Origin: an uncultured Candidatus Saccharibacteria bacterium
GTDB taxonomy: Bacteria > Patescibacteriota > Saccharimonadia > Saccharimonadales > Saccharimonadaceae
Direction: 5' to 3'
NCBI GenBank assembly: GCA_927910745.1
Contig: CAKMNX010000002.1
Coordinates: 1 to 30,543 of the forward strand
DNA length: 30,543 nt
Positions 14,718 to 22,656 of this stretch are shown here, piece after piece. A model generated the notes under the pieces. It worked only from the letters and a program-made list of their open reading frames with translations, ran no database searches and was not told the DNA's origin. The position numbers and the translations under genes are program-made. Within the stretch, counting starts at the first letter, position 1, and each line of letters begins with the position of its first letter.

Positions 14718-17276
14718 ATGACATACCATGCCAAGACCCCTCAGCAGACGATGGCCGACCTATCGTCTGGCGTCCGTGGTCTCGATGACGCTGCTGTGGC
14801 TGAGCGGCTGGAACACTACGGCCCTAATATCATCCGCGTTGTGCACGAACCACTGTGGCGGCGGCTCATCAAGCCATTTTGCTCGGTGTTTATGCTGGTG
14901 CTGTTTGCAGCAGCGGCGATTAGTTTCTTCCACCAGGCGGTGGTGGATGGGTTAATTATCTTAGCGATTATTGTGGTGAGTGCACTGATCGATTACACGC
15001 AGCAGCTCTCTACCGAGCGCATTATTCGCTCACTGCAAAAGCACGCTCCCTTGCAGGTGCGTGTCCGTCGGCATGAAGGTGAACAATCGCTCGATGCGGA
15101 GCAGCTGGTGCCAGGTGATGTGATCATCGTGGAAGAGGGTGATAAGATTCCGGCTGACGCGCGGGTGCTCGAGGCGCGCTCGCTCCGGGTGGACGAATCA
15201 CAGCTGACGGGTGAGTCGCTCCCGATCGAGAAAAATAGTGCGGCTCTTCCTATGGCAACGGCGCTCTATGAGCGGCGGAATTGTTTGTATCAGGGGTCAT
15301 TTGTGATTGGTGGCAGTGCGCTTGCTATTGTGACGGCGACCGGAAATGCAACTGAGTATGGCAAACTAGCTGCCCTCTCGAGTCACCCACGTGAGACGAG
15401 CCCAGTGGAGCGCACGATCAATAAGCTGGTAAGTCAAATTATCGTCGTTGTGTTGGTGGCGTCAGTGGTAGCGCTCGGGTTGGCGCTGTGGCGTGGTATG
15501 GAGTTTACGGCGGCGCTGCAGTTTGTGATAGCGCTTGCCGTTAGTGCAGTGCCGGAGGGGTTGCCAGTGGCGATCTCGGTGATTTTGGCTATTGGTATGC
15601 AGCGGATGGCGCGGCGCAAGGCACTAGTGCGGACAATGGCAGCGATTGAGACAATTGGCGTCGTGACGACAATCGCCACAGACAAGACGGGCACCCTCAC
15701 GCGCAACAAACTCACTGTCCAGGCCGTCTGGGCACCGGGTAACCGTACTGAGCCACTACTCCAGACACTGGCTGGCAGCACCTTGCCCAATAGCCGAAGC
15801 AAGATGTATGATCCACTCGATCGAGCCTTTGCCGCCTATTGCAACGAGCAGCGCGTCTCGCGGCCGCAGCGCCGAACAGGTTTGACACTCTTTCCCTTTG
15901 AGCACAAGCTGGCGATGAGTGGCACACTCCAGGCAGTTGGCACTGGGCAATATCGCCTATGTGTAAAGGGTGCGCCAGAGGCGATCATTCGTCATGCGCG
16001 GCTTTCTAGTGCGGATAAGCGCGCGACGCTCCAGGCTTTGCAGCAGCTCACGGGGCAGGGGTATAGGGTGATTGCCTTGGCGTATACAGCGCTTCGCACG
16101 CCGATTGATTCGCTGGAGCAGCTGCCAGCCCGTCAAGGGTTGCAGTTTGTGGGGTTAGTTGGTGTTGCAGATAGTGTGCGGCCAGAGGCTCGGCCGTCGA
16201 TTGCTCGGGCTCGCCAAGCGGGTATCACGGTGCGGATGATTACTGGCGATCATTTTGAGACGGCGTATCAGATTGGGCGGCAACTCGGCCTCGTGCGGGG
16301 GCGCGATGAGGTGTATGATTGCCGACGGCTTGGCCAATTGAGCGACGGTGAGCTCGCTACAGTGGTGGCCCGGGCACGCGTCTTCTCACGGGTCATACCA
16401 GAGCACAAGCATCGTATCCTCACAGCGCTTAATGCGACGGACATTACTGCCATGACGGGCGATGGTGTCAATGATATCCCCGCCCTTACCAACGCCAATG
16501 TCGGTATCGCGATGGGCTCGGGAGCGCAGATAGCGCGCGATGCTGGCGATATTATCCTGCTTGATAACAACTTCCGCTCCATCATTAGTGCCGTGCATGA
16601 GGGGCGGACGATCTACGCTAATATCAAGCGTATGGTGGTGTATTTACTTGCGACGAACCTTGGTGAGGTGCTGGTGTCGATCGGCTCACTACTGGTGGGT
16701 CTGCCTATCCCACTCTTGCCGGTGCAGATCTTGTGGGTCAATTTGGTGACGGATACAACGATGGTTATTCCACTGGGCGTCGAGCCAGGCTCGCCTCAGG
16801 CAATGCGGCGGTCGCCATACCACCCCAAGGCACCACTGCTCAGTCGCTTTATGCTGAGCCGGGTTGGGCTCATCGCGGTGGTGATGGCGGTTATTACATT
16901 GGGGCTGTACAGTATGTATTATCATTCGCACGGCGAAGGATATGCACGCACCATTGCCTTCTGTGCGCTGGTGGTAATGCAGTGGGCGAGCGCTCTCGCT
17001 GCCCGCAGCGACTACGAGCCCGTCTGGCAGCGCGCTCGGCGGTGGAGCACAGCATTCTATAGTGGCTTGGCAGTGTCGATTGTGCTCCAGCTGGTCGCGC
17101 TGTTTGGGCCGCTCGAGCAGTGGCTCCATGTGGCGCCTATCTCGTGGAGCGATGGCGTCTTCGTCTGGATTGTAGCGTTCTTCGTCCCACTTGCGATTAT
17201 CGAAGGGCACAAGTGGCTTGGGCGCACCTACTTTGGCAAAGGGCGCACCTCAGTGCGTTCGCGTCGACGGCGTTAA
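14718..17276 (+). CDS. P2-type cation-transporting ATPase, Ca2+-pump-like
   Basis: An 852-residue P-type ATPase. The N-terminal cation-ATPase domain is followed by M1-M2 (about 52-92), the actuator loop with TGES (164-167), M3-M4 with PEGLP (279-283), the phosphorylation motif DKTGTLT (D322), the nucleotide-binding domain with KGAPE, and the hinge TGDGVND (580-586). Ion-site residues of SERCA-type pumps are kept: the M4 Glu in AVPEGLP (E280), NLGE in M5, and N675, T678, D679 of NLVTD in M6. This favours a Ca2+ pump, though Na+ or K+ P2 pumps share much of this. The ATG at 14718 fits both the promoter and the family N-terminus; a longer in-frame extension to 14628 overlaps the divergent gene. 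Confidence 0.93.
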   Translation: MTYHAKTPQQTMADLSSGVRGLDDAAVAERLEHYGPNIIRVVHEPLWRRLIKPFCSVFMLVLFAAAAISFFHQAVVDGLIILAIIVVSALIDYTQQLSTERIIRSLQKHAPLQVRVRRHEGEQSLDAEQLVPGDVIIVEEGDKIPADARVLEARSLRVDESQLTGESLPIEKNSAALPMATALYERRNCLYQGSFVIGGSALAIVTATGNATEYGKLAALSSHPRETSPVERTINKLVSQIIVVVLVASVVALGLALWRGMEFTAALQFVIALAVSAVPEGLPVAISVILAIGMQRMARRKALVRTMAAIETIGVVTTIATDKTGTLTRNKLTVQAVWAPGNRTEPLLQTLAGSTLPNSRSKMYDPLDRAFAAYCNEQRVSRPQRRTGLTLFPFEHKLAMSGTLQAVGTGQYRLCVKGAPEAIIRHARLSSADKRATLQALQQLTGQGYRVIALAYTALRTPIDSLEQLPARQGLQFVGLVGVADSVRPEARPSIARARQAGITVRMITGDHFETAYQIGRQLGLVRGRDEVYDCRRLGQLSDGELATVVARARVFSRVIPEHKHRILTALNATDITAMTGDGVNDIPALTNANVGIAMGSGAQIARDAGDIILLDNNFRSIISAVHEGRTIYANIKRMVVYLLATNLGEVLVSIGSLLVGLPIPLLPVQILWVNLVTDTTMVIPLGVEPGSPQAMRRSPYHPKAPLLSRFMLSRVGLIAVVMAVITLGLYSMYYHSHGEGYARTIAFCALVVMQWASALAARSDYEPVWQRARRWSTAFYSGLAVSIVLQLVALFGPLEQWLHVAPISWSDGVFVWIVAFFVPLAIIEGHKWLGRTYFGKGRTSVRSRRRR

Positions 17277-17399
17277 GGCGCCATTTTGCACCCTTGCTAT
17301 TGTTTTATGACAAGTGGTGTGGTTTCATACATATATGACAACACACTATGAAACTACCCCCCCTCGATTGCTGACACCTATGACCAGCAGCCTACATCT

Positions 17400-17636
17400 G
17401 TGCCAATGACGCGCTTGGAGGCGATCGAGTATATAGTAAGTAGAACAGATTTCGATTATCCTGAGACACCATTTCGACGGAGAGATCCATATACCGTAAC
17501 GGCTTCTGAGATTAGCCAGATGGCAGATGACGAGCTACGGGATTATACGAAAGCTTTGCAAATCGTCGAGATTTTTGAGGCAACAGTGCCGCGTGAACAC
17601 CGCGCTGATGAACAGGACCAAGCTGCATTAGTTTGA
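17400..17636 (+). CDS. Small acidic protein of unknown function, N-terminus probably out of frame
   Basis: A 78-residue frame (starting GTG 17400 or ATG 17406), not recognised: mostly helical, acidic, cytoplasmic (TRLEAIEYIVSRTDFDY; SEISQMADDELRDYTKALQIVEIFE). The frame is open only from the TGA at 17382. An ATG at 17335 reads MTTHYETTPP in another frame and would join this protein exactly if the C7 run at 17357-17363 had eight Cs, giving about 99 residues. The joined N-terminus (SIADTYDQQPTSV) is plausible. So the true gene probably starts at 17335, broken by a real or artefactual homopolymer deletion. Confidence 0.5.
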   Translation: MPMTRLEAIEYIVSRTDFDYPETPFRRRDPYTVTASEISQMADDELRDYTKALQIVEIFEATVPREHRADEQDQAALV

Positions 17637-17826
17637 ATCATAAAACTATCTTTTCTATATGGTGAGTTTTTCTTGCTAATTTTTGATAAATCACAAGGTA
17701 GCCTTCACTAGTGTGTAATAGGTGGCGTGAGAATACTACGCAAGAGAGCTTGTAGTTTTCTTATGCCCTCAGATGGTTGTAACGGTAATAAAAAATAGCC
17801 TGCCTCTGCAGACGAAAAACGCTATA
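17637..17826. other. Intergenic region before tRNA-Gln
   Basis: No gene recognised. It contains the probable tRNA terminator on the minus strand; the rest is AT-rich and unstructured to the eye. Confidence 0.4.
17790..17813 (-). terminator. Possible terminator of tRNA-Gln
   Basis: On the minus strand, downstream of the tRNA, a short CTGC-agag-GCAG stem is followed within a few bases by six Ts. The stem is weak (4-5 bp). Confidence 0.35.
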
Positions 17827-17901
17827 TGGCTGGGGTGGAGGGATTCGAACCCCCGCATGACGGGACCAGAACCCGTTGCCTTACCACTTGGCGACACCCC
17901 A
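17827..17901 (-). tRNA. tRNA-Gln (anticodon CTG), CCA encoded
   Basis: A complete tRNA on the minus strand, 75 nt including the encoded CCA. Acceptor stem TGGGGTG pairs with CACCCCA, followed by discriminator G and CCA. The D-arm has GCCAAGTGGTAAGGC, the anticodon stem ACGGG/CCCGT closes the 7-nt loop TTCTGGT with anticodon CTG, and the T-loop is GTTCGAATC. The U1-A72 pair and overall sequence are typical of bacterial tRNA-Gln. Confidence 0.96.
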
Positions 17902-17912
17902 TCGCTGTAGAT

Positions 17913-17941
17913 ACTGTAGCACAGGCAGAGGTGGTTTTCAA
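17913..17941 (-). promoter_or_regulatory. tRNA-Gln promoter (TTGAAA-17-TACAGT)
   Basis: On the minus strand TTGAAA (17936-17941), a 17-bp spacer and TACAGT (17913-17918) lie 11 nt before the tRNA 5' end. A TG with a one-base gap also extends the -10. Confidence 0.65.
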
Positions 17942-18142
17942 GCTGTTTGCACCGGAACTGATCGGCTTTCATTTGAAGAATATAGTAATATCGTCAAAAC
18001 AAATAGATCTCCTAACTTGGGTACACGAAATGAATCAACCAATAGAGATATTCATTTTTCATTGTGCCGGCAAGAATGCAAAGAGGGGATATAGCTATAA
18101 AAACTTCTCGGGTGCTACCAACCCAGATATCAAACATACAAT

Positions 18143-18649
18143 CTACGAACGCTGAAATTCATCCTTCACTTCGTGCGCAACATACAGCGCTGCCAGTGCA
18201 AACAACAGCGACACGAGCGACACCAGCACGGCCATTGGCATCATAAATATATTGAGAATAAGGCCAATAATCGCAAAGAGACCAGTCACTAGCATACTAC
18301 ACACCGCAAGCACCCACCCCTGTTTGCGCCGTTCGCGCAAGGGGAGCACCGCAACACCCGCAATGATCGCCTGAGTAATAACGCACAGCAATGCCACCAC
18401 GAGATACACCCGCCGCGCAGTCAGCGACGAAGATGTGTGTGGCGCAACCATCACCAGCCAAGCACTCACCTTTGCCGTCAAGGCCTGATACAGTTGGATA
18501 AGCAAGGATATTCCGTACCCAGCATTAACAACCGCAACCAGCAGCATCATAATCCAAAGGTTATCACGAAACCACTGCTTCATGGCGGTGCTCATGCGGG
18601 GGAGAGGTTGGCAGAGTTTGGTGAGGGTATTCGTGAGTGTATCAATCAT
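18143..18649 (-). CDS. Four-helix membrane protein of unknown function
   Basis: A 168-residue integral membrane protein, not recognised. Helices at about 31-52, 77-101, 112-133 and 135-158; the loop LPLRERRKQGW between helices 2 and 3 is basic, suggesting it faces the cytoplasm. No charged residue inside the helices hints at transport. TATACT ends 6 nt before the start at 18649. It is monocistronic by position. Confidence 0.75.
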   Translation of the reverse strand: MIDTLTNTLTKLCQPLPRMSTAMKQWFRDNLWIMMLLVAVVNAGYGISLLIQLYQALTAKVSAWLVMVAPHTSSSLTARRVYLVVALLCVITQAIIAGVAVLPLRERRKQGWVLAVCSMLVTGLFAIIGLILNIFMMPMAVLVSLVSLLFALAALYVAHEVKDEFQRS

Positions 18650-18655
18650 AATGCT

Positions 18656-18664
18656 AGTATAGCA
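18656..18664 (-). promoter_or_regulatory. Extended -10 of the four-helix protein gene
   Basis: On the minus strand TGcTATACT ends 6 nt before the ATG at 18649. Confidence 0.6.
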
Positions 18665-18894
18665 TCGCAGGACAAATCGTCAATTTTGATGTTTGGGGTG
18701 TGGAATATCTCCTCACACAGCAATCTCCCGGAGCCAGCGCAAAATGCTTGTTGATACCAGTGAGCTTTTGCACTTTGTCCAAATGAAGTAATATAGGAAG
18801 AGCTACTGCTAAAGGTGGTTCTGAAGTGTATTATTTGGTGGCCGTCTTTGCTATTGTCTCCTGCTATGATTCTCCCCAGAAATAGCCGCAAATA

Positions 18895-18903
18895 TGATAA
18901 AAT
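18895..18903 (+). promoter_or_regulatory. Extended -10 of the speD-like gene
   Basis: TGaTAAAAT ending 6 nt before the ATG at 18910, predicting a leaderless mRNA. Confidence 0.5.
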
Positions 18904-18909
18904 ATCTCC

Positions 18910-19257
18910 ATGAAAGCAGAGCAGCTGCAAACAATGACGTTTAAAATCGCCGGTGGGAGCGCAGTATGCCTCAATAGCCGGATTGTTGTGCAGCAAGCAT
19001 TGCGCGAGATTGCCTGGCGAGCGGGGCTCTCGGCGGTGCGCTCGGTGAGCCACGACTATGTACCGTATGGCATTGGTGTGGCCCTTCTCTTGCCCGAAGC
19101 ACATATCGCAGCGCGTACCTGGCCCGAGACCGGCTTGGCATACGTGACGATGACGACCTGCCAACCAGTTGAAAACGAGATGATCTCCAGTCTTGAGCGC
19201 GTCCTAGGCGCTGCCTTTGTCGCCGAGCAGGTCGAGACGGGTGTAGTGAATTTGTAA
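18910..19257 (+). CDS. S-adenosylmethionine decarboxylase (SpeD) homologue, catalytic residues missing
   Basis: A 115-residue protein of the bacterial SpeD family. SpeD proenzymes cut themselves at Glu-Ser so that the serine becomes a pyruvoyl cofactor used to decarboxylate AdoMet for polyamine synthesis. The family core is clear: HDYVPYGIGV (48-57), EAHIAARTWPETG (63-75) and the TTC cysteine (C84), aligning without gaps to the Thermotoga-type enzyme (LPYGVSG, SESHLTIHTWPE, FTC). The cleavage serine is Ala (A64), the processing histidine is Arg (R69) and the second catalytic serine is Gly (G56). Without Ser, Thr or Cys at the cut site no pyruvoyl group can form, so it should not be a decarboxylase. 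No polyamine gene is nearby. The gene has its own promoter; a palindrome follows its stop. Confidence 0.8.
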   Translation: MKAEQLQTMTFKIAGGSAVCLNSRIVVQQALREIAWRAGLSAVRSVSHDYVPYGIGVALLLPEAHIAARTWPETGLAYVTMTTCQPVENEMISSLERVLGAAFVAEQVETGVVNL

Positions 19258-19472
19258 CAATAGGGCAATTGGCAATTGCTAAATTCCAAAATATCAAAGT
19301 GTCGTTACTCGCTTTGTTTATCCAATAGCTCGGCTATCTGATGAGGTATAAGATATAGTTGCTGCTCTGTATACCAAAGCAGCTGTGAGGCGTCATAAGT
19401 CCAGTGGCCGTGTAGCGAAAGAGTTGTTTCTCGCCGTCTCAACAAATCTATTGAACAAATTGCGTACATGCC
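19258..19472. other. Intergenic region with palindrome and small hairpin
   Basis: About 215 bases with no gene recognised. It holds a 15-bp palindrome (19265-19279), a TATAAG/TATAG-like hexamer near 19343-19354 and a GCTGCT/AGCAGC stem just after it, which could mark a short transcript. Confidence 0.35.
19265..19279. repeat. 15-bp palindrome after the speD-like gene
   Basis: GCAATTG-G-CAATTGC is a perfect 7+1+7 inverted repeat starting 8 nt after the stop codon. No T-tract follows, so an operator or mRNA 3' hairpin is as likely as a terminator. Confidence 0.45.
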
Positions 19473-19484
19473 TTGTCAAAACAC

Positions 19485-22388
19485 ATGTCCCATGCTATAA
19501 TCAAAGCGCGTCATTATGGCATTTTTTACGACGTTTTTCACGATTATTTGCAGTGGTATGTGTGGGTGCCAGTGGTTGTCCTCCTCGGTTATTTGACGTG
19601 GCGCAACAATCGACAAGTTGATGTGCTGCGCGAGGTGGAGAGTGAGCTGCTTATTCTTGAGATCCCCCGTGCCAATGATAAATCTGAGCTAGCAGCTGAG
19701 CAAATGTTTGCCAGCCTCCATGGTATCTTGCGTGATGCACGCGAGCTCAAGATTAATGATGGCTACCAAGAGCATCTCAGCTTTGAGATTGCGTCAGTCG
19801 GTGGACAGATTCAGTTTTATGTCTGGACGCCGCGTGCACTACGCAACTTCGTTGAGAGTCAGATTTATTCGCAGTATCCCACGGTGCAAATTCGCACCGC
19901 CACTGCCGACTATACAGCACACGAGCAGCAGCACCATGTCGTCTATACAGCAGAGGTTGTGCTGGCAGAGAGTGAATTTTTGCCGATCAAGACCTTTCAG
20001 AGCTTTGAGGTTGATCCGCTGGCGGGCATTACAGGTACATTAGCTAAGTTGGAGGATACGGATGATGAGATTTGGATCCAAATTTTGGTGCGCCCCGTGG
20101 CAGATGACTGGCACAAAGCATCCGATGCGTGGGTGAGGCGCGTGCGTGGCGGTGGGCTCTTTGGCGACGCATTTCATCCCAAGGCGCGGTGGTTTAGCCA
20201 GTTCCTCATGGCGCTGTGGCAACCACCCGAAGGCAACATGACGACAGTAACGGAACTCTCCGATCGCGACAAAACCCGCATCGCCGAGGCCGAGAAAAAG
20301 GCCGCCAAGCTGGGTTACCAGGTCAAGATTCGCGTTGCATATCTTGGCGATAGCACCACTGATGCGCGGCTGCGTATGCAGGCAATCATCGGTACCTTCA
20401 AGCAGTATAACAGTACCAACCTTAATGGCTTCACCATGAGTCACGATAGCTTCCGCAAGGAAGACCTCAACCGCTACAAGCTGCGCCTCTTTGCTGACCG
20501 CGGCTTTTTGCTTAATATTGAGGAGATGGCGAGTGTTTTTCATTTGCCGCACACCAATGTTGAGACGCCCAACATCGTCTGGGCAAGCAACAAAACCGCC
20601 GAACCGCCCAACCGTCTACCTGTCCTCACTGGTCATGCGGCTGACGACGAGAAGATCTCGGCCTTTGGTCTGACCAACTTTCGTGGGATCAACCACCAGT
20701 TTGGTATGTTGCGGAGCGATCGCTCGCGCCACGTCTATATCATCGGCCAGACGGGAGCGGGGAAGAGTGGCCTGCTGGAGCTCTTTGCCTTGAGCGATAT
20801 TTATCATAATCAAGGCTATGCTATTATCGACCCGCACGGCGACTTTGCCATCGAGAATATGAAGTTCATTCCCGAGGCACGGCTAGATGACGTGGTGTAT
20901 TTTAATCCTGCAGACGTCGAGCACCCGATTGGCTTTAACCCACTGGAGGTTACCAACCCAGCGCAGAAATCGACGATCTCATCAGAGGTGATTGGTGTGC
21001 TCAAGCGGATGTTTGGCGACAGTTGGGGGCCGCGGCTGGAATATATTTTGCGCTATACTATTTTGGCACTACTCGATCGGCCCGAGCCTACCATGCTCGA
21101 CATTACCCGTATGCTGACGGACAAAAAATTCCGCAAAGAGACGATCGGCTACTGCAACGATGTGGTGGTGCGGCAGTTTTGGAATGTGGAGTTTGCCAGC
21201 TGGTCGGAGAAGTTCCAGACGGAGGCCATCGCGCCAGTACTCAACAAGGTGGGGGCTTTTACGGCGAATCCCATTATCCGCAATATTATTGGTCAGACGC
21301 ACTCGTCATTTAATATTCGCCAGATTATGGACGAGGGCAAGATCTTGGTAGTGAATCTGTCAAAGGGGTTGATTGGCGAGGATAATGCGGGAATTCTTGG
21401 TTCATTCTTGGTTACGAAGATCCAGCTGGCGGCGATGAGCCGTAGTGATATCCTCGATATTCACGACCGGCGGCCATTTTATCTCTATGTTGATGAATTC
21501 CAAAACTTCGCAACTGATAGCTTTGCTACCATTCTGAGTGAGGCGCGCAAGTATGGGCTCAACCTCACCGTAGCCAATCAATATATCTCGCAGATGGAGC
21601 CAACGGTGCGCGATGCGGTCTTTGGCAACGTCGGGACGATGATTAGCTTCCGCGTCTCGCCAGACGACAGCCCGATTCTTGCCAAACAGTTTGAACCGCA
21701 GTTTGAGGAGAACGACCTCACACAGATGCATAATCGCAACTTCATCATCAACATGGTGATCAATGGTGAGAAGGCACCAGCCTTTAGTGCTACTACGCTT
21801 AATTTACCCGAGGCCAAGCGGAGCCATTTGTCGCGCATTATTGAGCATAGCCGCGAACTGTATAGTCAGTCGCGCCAAACAGTAGAGGATACCATCAATG
21901 AGCGGATCCACCCGGGTAGTACCGGGGTGAGTGTAATGTTGGCAGGTCAAGCGGGGACTTCAGTGGCATCGTCAGCCGCCACTACGGGTGAGGGTACAGC
22001 CAAGCGCCGTCGACGTCGCCGACGCAAGCCAGCTGGTGGCGAAGCACGCGATGAGCAGGCGACTACTGGGCAATCAAGTGCTCAATCTAGTAAGCAGGTG
22101 AAGAAGCCTATTGCTCCCAGTAAAGCTGCCAAGCCAGCCACTCCTTCTCCAGGCAAAAAACCAGCGAGCACCACGCCTAAGTCAGCTGTGCCACGCGATC
22201 CATCACTTCTCTCCATTCAGCATGCCAAGCCACGCACCACAATCCCGGCGCAGCTCTTACACCACCAGCCGCATACTGTGCAGACTCAGTCAGATGGCCC
22301 GGTGCCACTAGCCAAGCAGCCTGATAGTGCAACCTCAGCGCATGCGCACGATGAGCTTGATGACCCAACCTTCTTTGCTTTGCGTTAG
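19485..22388 (+). CDS. VirD4/TraD-like AAA+ ATPase (type IV secretion/DNA-transfer family)
   Basis: A protein of about 967 residues. A membrane helix near the N-terminus (about 27-42, WVPVVVLLGYLTW) is followed by a ~360-residue alpha/beta domain of unknown role, then a TraD/VirD4/HerA-type motor: Walker A GQTGAGKS (421-428), the DPHGDF block, Walker B FYLYVDEFQNF (D670, E671), and NQYISQM sensor region. The last ~130 residues are disordered, with nine basic residues in a row (K, seven R, K) and A/K/P/S-rich sequence, probably nucleic-acid binding. Members of this group pump DNA or protein at the membrane. No relaxase or other conjugation gene is in the window. The start is uncertain: TTG 19473 and ATG 19485 lie upstream of a promoter at 19493-19501, while ATG 19516 fits that promoter but is out of frame by one base across a T6 run. 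Confidence 0.85.
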   Translation: MSHAIIKARHYGIFYDVFHDYLQWYVWVPVVVLLGYLTWRNNRQVDVLREVESELLILEIPRANDKSELAAEQMFASLHGILRDARELKINDGYQEHLSFEIASVGGQIQFYVWTPRALRNFVESQIYSQYPTVQIRTATADYTAHEQQHHVVYTAEVVLAESEFLPIKTFQSFEVDPLAGITGTLAKLEDTDDEIWIQILVRPVADDWHKASDAWVRRVRGGGLFGDAFHPKARWFSQFLMALWQPPEGNMTTVTELSDRDKTRIAEAEKKAAKLGYQVKIRVAYLGDSTTDARLRMQAIIGTFKQYNSTNLNGFTMSHDSFRKEDLNRYKLRLFADRGFLLNIEEMASVFHLPHTNVETPNIVWASNKTAEPPNRLPVLTGHAADDEKISAFGLTNFRGINHQFGMLRSDRSRHVYIIGQTGAGKSGLLELFALSDIYHNQGYAIIDPHGDFAIENMKFIPEARLDDVVYFNPADVEHPIGFNPLEVTNPAQKSTISSEVIGVLKRMFGDSWGPRLEYILRYTILALLDRPEPTMLDITRMLTDKKFRKETIGYCNDVVVRQFWNVEFASWSEKFQTEAIAPVLNKVGAFTANPIIRNIIGQTHSSFNIRQIMDEGKILVVNLSKGLIGEDNAGILGSFLVTKIQLAAMSRSDILDIHDRRPFYLYVDEFQNFATDSFATILSEARKYGLNLTVANQYISQMEPTVRDAVFGNVGTMISFRVSPDDSPILAKQFEPQFEENDLTQMHNRNFIINMVINGEKAPAFSATTLNLPEAKRSHLSRIIEHSRELYSQSRQTVEDTINERIHPGSTGVSVMLAGQAGTSVASSAATTGEGTAKRRRRRRRKPAGGEARDEQATTGQSSAQSSKQVKKPIAPSKAAKPATPSPGKKPASTTPKSAVPRDPSLLSIQHAKPRTTIPAQLLHHQPHTVQTQSDGPVPLAKQPDSATSAHAHDELDDPTFFALR
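19493..19501 (+). promoter_or_regulatory. Extended -10 inside the annotated 5' end of the TraD-like gene
   Basis: TGcTATAAT at a position the longest reading frame treats as coding. If it is the promoter, translation starts downstream of it. Confidence 0.5.
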
Positions 22389-22481
22389 ATATGCAACGCT
22401 AATTTCTCTTAGGTCACTATTGCGTCACCTTACTCTAGAGGAGTGTGAGGGGTGTAGCGAATTTTCTTCTCAACATAAAGG
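22389..22481. other. Intergenic region after the TraD-like gene
   Basis: Nothing recognised except short imperfect repeats (TCAC around 22413-22431). No clear terminator follows the ATPase gene. Confidence 0.3.
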
Positions 22482-22487
22482 TATAAT
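22482..22487 (+). promoter_or_regulatory. Putative -10 of a structured intergenic RNA
   Basis: TATAAT with no open frame starting nearby; the sequence downstream folds well. No clear -35 and no TG extension. Confidence 0.4.
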
Positions 22488-22493
22488 ATGATC

Positions 22494-22650
22494 AGACTTA
22501 AGAAAACCCTCGAGTGGGTAGCATAGTGAAGTAGCGCGAGGTAGGCCTTGGGTAGCCAATGTAAACACCACAGAGGTAATCACGCGAAAAAGTCTCCTTA
22601 CCCTGTGTATAACTCTGTTACCTCGCCTCACTAACCAATGTGGGTTATGC
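22494..22650 (+). ncRNA. Candidate structured RNA upstream of parA (6S-like layout)
   Basis: Pairings that can be read directly: AGTGA (22525-22529) with TCACT (22628-22632); GCGAGGTA (22536-22543) with TACCTCGC (22619-22626), 8 bp perfect; then a large asymmetric bubble (22544-22568 against 22608-22618), and an apical stem CACAG-A-GGTAA (22569-22579) with TTACCCTGTG (22598-22607), 10 bp with one bulged A and an 18-nt loop. A closing stem, central bubble and apical stem in about 150 nt is the plan of bacterial 6S RNA, but I see no diagnostic primary sequence. It could equally be an uncharacterised RNA or a parAB leader. Ends are guesses from the -10 and the next promoter. Confidence 0.4.
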
Positions 22651-22656
22651 TATAAT
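22632..22656 (+). promoter_or_regulatory. parA promoter with adjacent dyad
   Basis: TGcTATAAT (22648-22656) ends 11 nt before the ATG at 22668; GGAGAGG lies in the gap, so this gene has a very short leader carrying a Shine-Dalgarno sequence. A dyad TAACC-aatgtg-GGTTA (22632-22647) abuts the extended -10 and could be an operator, for instance for ParA/ParB autoregulation. Confidence 0.55.

Noticed and set aside
16689..17210. A 173-codon frame antisense to the P-type ATPase.
   Set aside because: Shadow of a strongly conserved gene; sequence rich in H, R and P as expected from reverse reading.
17826..18155. A 109-codon plus-strand frame running through the tRNA-Gln gene.
   Set aside because: It overlaps the tRNA and its promoter and shows no family signature.
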